Below, one piece after another: positions 58,352-64,000 of a stretch of DNA of 64,000 nt. A program made the position numbers and the translations under genes. This stretch comes from Aquabacterium sp. A7-Y (GTDB lineage Bacteria > Pseudomonadota > Gammaproteobacteria > Burkholderiales > Burkholderiaceae_C): assembly GCF_026153205.1 (NCBI RefSeq), contig NZ_JAPFBW010000010.1, positions 62,001-126,000 on the forward strand. Reading direction: 5' to 3'. The first letter of the stretch is position 1, and every line of letters begins with the position of its first letter. The notes beneath the pieces are model-generated. The model saw only the letters and a list, made by a program, of their open reading frames with translations, had not been told where the DNA came from and searched no databases.

Positions 58352-59626
58352 GTGGCCGACAAAGAGCAGTCCTGCTATGTCTACATCCAGCTGCCCGGCA
58401 CCTTCGAGTGGGTGCCTTGCGCCTCGCTGCGCGTGCGTGAAATCGGCGCCGGCGCTTTCCGCGGCACGTTCACCTATGGCAAGCGCTATCTCGAGCGACC
58501 CAACGTCATCGAACTCGACCCTTACGGCCTGAAGCTGACGACCCAGCCGATCGACTTCACCAAGCTCAAGGGCATCCCTGGCGCTCTACGCGACGCCAGC
58601 CCGGATGCCTGGGGGCGCCGCATCATTCAGGCCCGGCTGGAGCGCCCCGAGTCCGACATCTCGGAGATGGAGTACCTGATCAAGGGCCCTGACGATGGCG
58701 CCGGCAATCTGCGCTTCGGCCTCTCTGTCACGCCGCCTGGGCCCGCGAGGCCGTTCAACCAAACTCACCAGCTCGAGGCGCTCACCGAGGCAGCGGACCA
58801 GTTGGAGGAGACCGGCAAGCTCCCACACGAGGTTCTGGAGCACCTGGAGCCTGGTACCAGCATGGGTGGCGCGCGGCCAAAGGTCACCGTCGAGGACGGG
58901 CACCGCATCTACCTGGCCAAGCTGCCCGAGAAGCGTGACCAGCACAACATGCAACGCATCGAGTACGCCACCCTCGAGCTCGCCCGCGCCGCGGGGCTCA
59001 ACGTCTGCGGCACCCGCCTGGAGCGTGTCGGCAAGGCCGAGGCGCTCCTGCTGCTGCGCTTCGACCGCGAGTGGAATCCGGACGCCAAAGCCTACGCGCG
59101 GCACGGCCTGGTCTCGGGCCTGACCGTACTCGATGCGGAGGACGGCTACAGCGGCCGCGAGCGCTGGTCCTACCTGCTGCTGGCCGACGAGCTGCGTCGC
59201 TGGTCTGCCAAGCACGCCGCCGACCGCCTCGAGCTGTACCGCCGGATGGTCTTCAACGCGATGGTGACGAACAACGACGACCACCCACGCAATCACGCGC
59301 TGCTGCGCACCACCGCCGGCTGGCGTCTCTCGCCGGCCTACGACATCGTTCCTGTGCCGCTGCTTTCGCAAGAGCGTCGCGACCTGGCGCTGAACGTGGG
59401 GCGCTTCGGGCGGGCGGCCAGTCTCTACAACCTGCTGTCCGAGTGCGGCGCCTTCGGCCTGACGGTCGACGAGGCGCAGGCCGTCATCGACGGCATGCTT
59501 GAAGTTGTCAAGGGCTGGCGCGAGCACTTCGCCAAGCACGACGTCCAGCCTCGCTCCATCGAGATGCTGGAGCAGGCCATCCTGCCGAGTTGCTTTTTCC
59601 GTACCGAGCCCATTGCGGCGGTCTGA
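58352..59626 (+). CDS. hipA: HipA-family serine/threonine kinase toxin
   Basis: A 424-residue HipA-like kinase starting with GTG after GGGAGG. The N-terminal subdomain has FTYGKRYLERPNVIELDP; the P-loop-like GTSMGGARPKV is at about residues 170-180; the catalytic loop is NNDDHPRNHALL (about 308-319) with the DFG-like YDIVP after it. E. coli HipA phosphorylates glutamyl-tRNA synthetase, causing growth arrest; the target here is unknown. All kinase motifs look intact. Confidence 0.92.
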   Translation: MADKEQSCYVYIQLPGTFEWVPCASLRVREIGAGAFRGTFTYGKRYLERPNVIELDPYGLKLTTQPIDFTKLKGIPGALRDASPDAWGRRIIQARLERPESDISEMEYLIKGPDDGAGNLRFGLSVTPPGPARPFNQTHQLEALTEAADQLEETGKLPHEVLEHLEPGTSMGGARPKVTVEDGHRIYLAKLPEKRDQHNMQRIEYATLELARAAGLNVCGTRLERVGKAEALLLLRFDREWNPDAKAYARHGLVSGLTVLDAEDGYSGRERWSYLLLADELRRWSAKHAADRLELYRRMVFNAMVTNNDDHPRNHALLRTTAGWRLSPAYDIVPVPLLSQERRDLALNVGRFGRAASLYNLLSECGAFGLTVDEAQAVIDGMLEVVKGWREHFAKHDVQPRSIEMLEQAILPSCFFRTEPIAAV

Positions 59627-59665
59627 CCACCAGGACGCGGCCGCAGTGGCCGCGTCCTCGACAAA

Positions 59666-61312
59666 TCACCGCCCGGGCCGCACGCGGTAAATGCCGCTGT
59701 CCCGATCCGCACTGAAATAGACCGTGCCGTCGGCGCCGACTGCCACACCAGTCGGGATGTAGGGCGCCGGCATCCCCGGCCCCGCCTCGAAGCCGATCGG
59801 CAGGTCCTCGGCGACCGTGTGCTTCGCGCCGGTGGCCGGGTCGATCTCGGTCAAACGCCGGGCGGCCGCTTCGGCAACGACGACCGTTCCCCACGGCGTC
59901 GGCGCGACGCCCTCGGGCAAGGCGAGGCCGCTGGCCACCACCGTCTTACTGCCGTCGCCCGGCATGACGCGCCACAGCTTGCCCGCGGCCTCCGTCACAT
60001 ACACCGCGCCGTCGCGTGCCAGCGCGAGCTGGACCGGCCCCTCCAGGCCCGTTGCAATCACCTTGCGCTGCTCGAACCCGGGCCCACTGGCCTGCGTCAG
60101 CGTGCCGGTCCCGAGTTCCGCATACACCAGGCTGCCATCGGGCAGCCACACGACGTCGGACGGTGCCTTCAGGCCGTGGATCATCGCCCGCGTCTTGAGG
60201 GTGGCGCGGTCGATGATCTGCAAGGTGCCGGTGAACCACGAGGTCAACGCGAACCCATGCGGTGACACGCCGAGCGAGAACGGGTACTCCATGTCGGACG
60301 CATGCATGCGGAAGATGTCGCGCACCGCACCGCTCTTGACATCGATCTGCCGAAACGCGAACAAGTCGGCCAGGTAGAGCGTGTCGCCGTCGATCTCGAG
60401 CCCACCGGGCACCGCGACCTTACCGCTGGTCAGCGTGCGCACCCGGCCCGTGGCGGGGTCATAGGCCTGCACCGAGTTGTCGGCCATGTTCGAGACATAG
60501 ACGGTGCCGTCGGGGGCGATGGCGAGGTTGTCGATCGATGTGTTCAAGGGCTGCACCACCGTCTTGCGCCCGCTGGCCAGCTCCACCTTCGACAGCTCGC
60601 CGGTCTGGGTGTCGACCACCCACAGGTGGCCCTGGCCGTCGAGGTTGGCCGCTGCCGGGATCTTGAACTCGTGGTTGATGGTCGTGACCTTGCCATTGCT
60701 GGGATCGACCTTGACCACCTGGCCCTTGAACCACAAAGGCCCGTAGATCAGGCCGTCGGGGCCCACCTCGAAGCCGTTCAGACCACCCAGGTCCTTCGCG
60801 ATCAGGCGCGGCGGCTTTTGCCCGGCAACATCGATTTCCCACAGTGCATCGCCGAGGAACACCTGGGTCGCATACAGCTTCCCGTTACGGCGGTCGAAGG
60901 CCAGTGAATTCAAGCCGGGCAGTCCGGAAGCGAGCACGCGCACCGGCGTTTCGTCGCGCTCCCGGTAGTGCAGCGCGCCCTGCAGATAGGCCGTCCAGGC
61001 CAGCTCTCCGCCGGGGCCGACGGCGATGTCGTCGGCCTGGCCCTGCGGTGCGCCGATGAACACCTTGGTGGCGCCGCTCGCGCGGTCGACTTCCCAGATC
61101 GCGTTGCCGACCACAGAGCCCGCCAACAGGCGCCCCTGGCCATCCACGGCCAAGCCGTGCACGCCCTTGAAGGCCGATGCCGGGACGACGGCCTCCGGCG
61201 GCGACCAGCGGTCGGGCCGCGTCGGTGGTGCCACGCTGCAGGCAGCGAGGCCCAAGGCCACGCCCAGTGAAGTCAATAAATTCAGGGGTCGCCGTACGCT
61301 GTTGCGGATCAT
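59666..61312 (-). CDS. Beta-propeller (SMP-30/NHL-like) lipoprotein
   Basis: A 548-residue exported protein. A lipoprotein signal peptide (LLTSLGVALGLAACS, lipobox LAAC) predicts membrane attachment. The rest consists of some 10-12 repeats of the type hydrophobic-DGxVYV (GLAVDGQGRLLAGS, VGPDGLIYGPLWF, AIAPDGTVYVSNMADNS, GVAVGADGTVYFSADRDSGIYRV), as in SMP-30, streptogramin lyase-like and NHL propellers, enough for two propellers. AGAGGAGA supports the ATG. It is convergent with hipA. Ligand or enzyme activity is unknown. Confidence 0.82.
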   Translation of the reverse strand: MIRNSVRRPLNLLTSLGVALGLAACSVAPPTRPDRWSPPEAVVPASAFKGVHGLAVDGQGRLLAGSVVGNAIWEVDRASGATKVFIGAPQGQADDIAVGPGGELAWTAYLQGALHYRERDETPVRVLASGLPGLNSLAFDRRNGKLYATQVFLGDALWEIDVAGQKPPRLIAKDLGGLNGFEVGPDGLIYGPLWFKGQVVKVDPSNGKVTTINHEFKIPAAANLDGQGHLWVVDTQTGELSKVELASGRKTVVQPLNTSIDNLAIAPDGTVYVSNMADNSVQAYDPATGRVRTLTSGKVAVPGGLEIDGDTLYLADLFAFRQIDVKSGAVRDIFRMHASDMEYPFSLGVSPHGFALTSWFTGTLQIIDRATLKTRAMIHGLKAPSDVVWLPDGSLVYAELGTGTLTQASGPGFEQRKVIATGLEGPVQLALARDGAVYVTEAAGKLWRVMPGDGSKTVVASGLALPEGVAPTPWGTVVVAEAAARRLTEIDPATGAKHTVAEDLPIGFEAGPGMPAPYIPTGVAVGADGTVYFSADRDSGIYRVRPGR

Positions 61313-61607
61313 GGTGTCTCCTCTTGAGTTGTCGTGGGGCGAGCGCCTCAATCTATGCCTCACAACCGCGCTTACTGTCACGAACGTGACAAGCCGGCAG
61401 CTTTGTCGAAGGCAGCAGGGAACGCCCAGAACCGAGGCAGACCAGGAGGTGCGGGTGGCTGCCCGCAGCATTCGGAGCACTGCTTGCCGGCCTTCCTCAA
61501 TCCAGTCACGTCGCATTACACTTTGAGCCGATCCGCGCAAGGCGCTACTGGGGCGACCTGAATTACGCAAAGACGCGCGGTGTCAGTGATTGCACGAGGG
61601 GTGGGGT

Positions 61608-62366
61608 ATGCCGTTCATTGGTCTGGGCGTGCACATGCTGGTGGCTTTGTTTTTTGCCGTGCATGCGGTGAGGACAGGTCGCCAGATGTACTGGCTGTTC
61701 ATCCTGTTCTCGTTCCCCCTGCTCGGGAGCATCGTTTACTTCCTGGTCGAATACCTGCCCGCGTCACGCGTCGAGCGCGGTGTGCGCAACGTGACCGCGC
61801 TGGCGGTCAGGACGCTCGACCCGACACGCGAGCTGCGCGAAGCCCGGCAAGCGTTCGAGCTGTCGCCGACCGCGCAGAACCACATGCGCTTGGCCGAGGC
61901 CTTGCTCGACGCCGGTGCGACGGCCGAAGCGGTGCAGCAGTTCGACCTCTGCCTGCAAGGACCGTTTGCCAAGGATCCGGAAATCCGCTTCGCGGCGGCG
62001 CGTGCACGCCTGGCGAACGGTGAGCCGGTGGTCGCGGCCCAGATGTTGAGCGGGATACGCCTCGAACATCCGGAGTTCAGGGTGGAGGCCCTGACGCTGC
62101 AGCTGGCACAAGCGCTGGCGCGGAGTGGGCAAGCGGACGCGGCGCGCACGGAGTTCGCGGCCGCCGTCAACCGCTTCGGCAGCGTAGACGCGCGTGCGGA
62201 ATACGCGATCTGGGCCGCCTCGGTCGGTGACCTTCAGACCGCCCGCACCTTGCGCCAGGAACTGGAGCAGGCCTGGAAGCACTGGCCCCGCCATGCCCGC
62301 TCGCTGCACCGTCCGCTGTTGCGGCGGGTGGACGACGCTTTGGCAGCAGCGGCGCCGAAGGCCTGA
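61608..62366 (+). CDS. TPR protein with N-terminal membrane anchor
   Basis: A 252-residue protein. Two hydrophobic segments at residues 2-20 and 27-49 (MYWLFILFSFPLLGSIVYFLVEY), resembling a PLDc_N/phospholipase-D-nuclease-type N-terminal domain, are followed by tetratricopeptide-like helices (RLAEALLDAGATAEAVQQFDLCL, ALAQALARSGQADAARTEFAAAV). It probably acts as a scaffold at the membrane. The ATG at 61608 follows AGGGG. The 295-bp gap before it contains no recognised gene. Confidence 0.75.
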   Translation: MPFIGLGVHMLVALFFAVHAVRTGRQMYWLFILFSFPLLGSIVYFLVEYLPASRVERGVRNVTALAVRTLDPTRELREARQAFELSPTAQNHMRLAEALLDAGATAEAVQQFDLCLQGPFAKDPEIRFAAARARLANGEPVVAAQMLSGIRLEHPEFRVEALTLQLAQALARSGQADAARTEFAAAVNRFGSVDARAEYAIWAASVGDLQTARTLRQELEQAWKHWPRHARSLHRPLLRRVDDALAAAAPKA

Positions 62367-62467
62367 ATCGGCCGCTCAAACCGGCTGTTCGCCGGCAGCC
62401 TGCGCGCGGGCCAGCGAGCCAGGCTGGGTTCGTGCAGGGCTCGTCGGGTGACGCCGACGCGTCAAGT

Positions 62468-62653
62468 TCAGGTGAGCGAAGACGCCAGGGCGCCCTCCCG
62501 GCCTCTGCGGCGGGCAACCACGCCGAGGGCTGCAAGACCCGTCGCCAGCAAGGCATAGGTCTGGGGCTCCGGAACCGGTGCGGCACTCGTGGTTGCAGTC
62601 CTCTTACCAGGACATTCCGAAGGGCGGCTCGATCCGGCCGCCGACCCTCTCGA
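62468..62653 (-). pseudogene. PEP-CTERM protein remnant
   Basis: A stop-to-stop frame of 61 residues with no start codon. It ends in a PEP-CTERM sorting tail: VPEPQTYALLATGLAALGVVARRR, i.e. the PEP motif, a hydrophobic helix and a basic cluster, here followed by ten extra residues. The upstream part of the protein is missing. Intact family members are exported and processed by an exosortase. This is best read as the surviving 3' end of a deleted gene. Confidence 0.65.
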
Positions 62654-62771
62654 TCAATGCCCGGCAGGTCTGGCAGACATAGGAGCGGGAACCCGACTTC
62701 GTGTCGTAGTGCGCGCCGACCACCGCCCGGCTCCAGCGCAGGCCGCGCGCGCCCCGCTCGATGAGGTACAT
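62604..62771 (-). CDS. Small CxxC protein, uncertain
   Basis: A 55-codon frame starting at ATG 62771 and ending TAA, encoding a basic protein with YVCQTCRALIERVGG near its C-terminus. The frame stays open upstream of the ATG as far as 62939 with ordinary composition, so this may be the tail of a decayed larger gene. The ribosome site (GAAGAG) is weak. No family is recognised. It overlaps the PEP-CTERM remnant in another frame. Confidence 0.3.
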   Translation of the reverse strand: MYLIERGARGLRWSRAVVGAHYDTKSGSRSYVCQTCRALIERVGGRIEPPFGMSW

Positions 62772-62880
62772 CGCGATGTTCTCTTCGGCGTGCGGCTTTT
62801 GTCCCTTCAGGCCGAGTCCGGTTCCCGGTTCCGCTGGGCCAGCGGGAATCGGAGGTTCGGCGGAAGTTGCCTTTGTCGCT

Positions 62881-63126
62881 CTACTGGCCGGAATGACGAC
62901 CCGTTGTGATCTTTTGCATCGCTGTCGCGATCAGTTGATCCGACCCCATCTCTAAGGCGTCGGCGAGCGCAAAAATGGTGAGCAAGCTGGGCACCGCTTC
63001 GCCGCGTTCGATGCGGCTGACCTGGTTCAGGTGCAGGCCTGCGCGCAGCGCAAGATCCCCTTGCGTGAGACCGCGCTGTCTGCGTTCAACACGGACGGTA
63101 TCGCCGAAGGCCTGAGTGCAGTTCAT
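62881..63126 (-). CDS. XRE-family small regulator, copy 2
   Basis: An 81-residue helix-turn-helix protein (residues about 10-65: VRVERRQRGLTQGDLALRAGLHLNQVSRIERGEAVPSLLTIFALADAL). It is a paralogue of the gene at 63222-63470: both start M-[ND]-C-x-[QE]-AFG and share most of the HTH and the QKIT/EKIT tail. There is no clear ribosome site. Confidence 0.8.
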   Translation of the reverse strand: MNCTQAFGDTVRVERRQRGLTQGDLALRAGLHLNQVSRIERGEAVPSLLTIFALADALEMGSDQLIATAMQKITTGRHSGQ

Positions 63127-63221
63127 GGGCGAAGGCAGACCAGAAAATGTTGGTCGAACAGTGCTATCGGTGATGGGCTGGCCTCACGCTGCCTGCCGAA
63201 TGATCCGCAGGGCCTACATCA

Positions 63222-63470
63222 CTAGAACTTCGAAGTCCGCCGTCCGGCCGTGATTTTCTCCATCACCCTCGTGACGAGGGCATCCGGTCGCACCTCCAGG
63301 GCATCTGCAATCGCAAAGACCGTGACCAAGGAAGGGACCGATGTGGCGCGCTCCAGGCGGCTGATCTGGTTGAAGTGCAAGCCGGATCGCAAGGCGAGAT
63401 CGTTTTGGGTCAGCCCGCGCTGTAGACGCAGCTCGCGCACGACGACGCCGAAGGCCTCGGGACAGTCCAT
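63222..63470 (-). CDS. XRE-family small regulator, copy 1
   Basis: An 82-residue helix-turn-helix protein (VRELRLQRGLTQNDLALRSGLHFNQISRLERATSVPSLVTVFAIADAL) with a short helical tail. A GGGGGTGG ribosome site supports ATG 63470 over an upstream extension. Its gene is followed after 95 bp by a paralogue. Targets are unknown. Confidence 0.82.
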   Translation of the reverse strand: MDCPEAFGVVVRELRLQRGLTQNDLALRSGLHFNQISRLERATSVPSLVTVFAIADALEVRPDALVTRVMEKITAGRRTSKF

Positions 63471-63591
63471 GAATTGCCACCCCCAAAAAACCGCTGGCAA
63501 TTCTGTTGGTCCGCGACATGCCCTTCTAAGCATGCATGGTTAGGGAGAGGACGGCATGCCGGACTGCCCGGCCCATGAGATCTCCAGCGGA

Positions 63592-64000
63592 TCAGGTTCC
63601 GCAGAAGGTCTTGTAGCAGCTCGTCAGTGCCTGAGGTGCCGGCTCGGCATACCGGGCGTGCTCCGGCGTTTCCCGATACGGATCTGCGATGGCCTTCAGC
63701 ATGGCGTTGAACAGCGTAAGGTCGTCGCTGCCGGAGGCCGCCGCCAGCGCCTCCTCGACCAGGTGGTTGCGCGGAATCAGCCACGGGTTGACGCGCCGCA
63801 TGCGCACCGCGCGGCGGCTGCCGCCCGCCGCCGCGTCCTGGTCCTCGCGTTCGCAACGGGCTCGCCAGCGCTGCAGCCATGCATCGAGTCCTGCAGTGTC
63901 GGCGAACAGGCCGCGCAGCGGTGCCTCGTTGCCCTCGGCCGCGTCGGCGAGCCGCCGCCAACCCAGCGTGAAATCGATCTCCTGCCCGGACAGCAGGGTC
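63592..64000 (-). CDS. selO: Protein adenylyltransferase SelO (YdiU), C-terminal part, runs off the window
   Basis: The last 135 residues of a SelO/YdiU (UPF0061) pseudokinase-like enzyme that transfers AMP to protein hydroxyls. The C-terminal block is recognised from RVNPWLIPRNHLVEEALAAA, LFNAMLKAIADPYRE, YAEPAPQALTSC and the end YKTFCGT, where the conserved Cys is selenocysteine in vertebrate homologues. The catalytic domain lies beyond the right edge. It is complete at its C-terminus. Confidence 0.92.
   Translation of the reverse strand, partial: TLLSGQEIDFTLGWRRLADAAEGNEAPLRGLFADTAGLDAWLQRWRARCEREDQDAAAGGSRRAVRMRRVNPWLIPRNHLVEEALAAASGSDDLTLFNAMLKAIADPYRETPEHARYAEPAPQALTSCYKTFCGT

Overview
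The window reads as about 64 kb of chromosomal DNA from a high-GC betaproteobacterium of the order Burkholderiales. The evidence is the gene content and order: rpmH-rnpA-yidD-yidC-mnmE leading away from dnaA-dnaN-gyrB, mnmG-rsmG-lysE-parA...parB with parS sites, kdsD-kdsC-lptC, an RnpA with an Ala/Pro-rich insert, and a PEP-CTERM tail. The genus cannot be fixed from sequence reading alone. The replication origin lies at about 51.9-52.5 kb, so this is the origin-proximal part of the chromosome.

Layout. 0-6.2 kb: a truncated malonyl-CoA synthetase, a RidA protein, a divergent LysR regulator/GST pair, a flavin-type oxidase-family protein, a PhyH dioxygenase and an SMP-30-like protein. 6.4-10.9 kb: a trehalose operon (otsB, GH15 glucanase, otsA). 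11-18.7 kb: mnmG-rsmG with three parS sites inside their coding sequence, a LysE exporter, a VapBC-type toxin-antitoxin pair, parA, an acetyltransferase, a small hydrolase and parB. 19-24 kb: the prkA-yeaH-spoVR stress operon behind a good sigma-54 promoter match. 24-31 kb: FAD-linked lactate/glycolate oxidase, cobalamin adenosyltransferase, DAHP synthase behind a phenylalanine-rich leader peptide and attenuator, and tldD. 31-35 kb: a decayed diguanylate cyclase, a BtuF-like binding protein and two zinc-ribbon proteins. 35-45 kb: a glycine-rich RRM protein, fumC, a lower-GC two-gene cassette, DinB, an SDR, lptC-kdsC-kdsD, a KefB-type antiporter and apt. 45-56 kb: the origin cluster. 56-64 kb: accessory DNA with a putative toxin/immunity module flanked by direct repeats, hipBA, a beta-propeller lipoprotein, a TPR protein, a PEP-CTERM remnant, two paralogous XRE regulators and the C-terminus of SelO.

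How the parts fit together. DnaA, the sliding clamp and gyrase B surround oriC, and ParA/ParB act on parS sites about 38 kb away. YidD/YidC and RnpA/L34 form the usual membrane-insertion and RNA-processing block. MnmE and MnmG, partners in wobble-uridine modification, lie in separate clusters.

The most notable observations are: (1) a ribosome-mediated attenuator in front of DAHP synthase, with a Phe/Tyr/Trp-rich 23-residue leader peptide, a perfect 11-bp terminator stem with a T8 tract, and a 7-bp antiterminator partner inside the leader; (2) a colinear 348-bp-offset duplication of the dnaA-dnaN origin module, including a dead copy of the dnaN start; (3) a candidate membrane-active toxin plus partner gene between imperfect direct repeats right after gyrB; (4) a candidate NlpC/P60-like hydrolase plus secreted partner of lower GC; and (5) an array of up to four related palindromes in the hipBA promoter. 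All functions are inferred from sequence reading without database searches.
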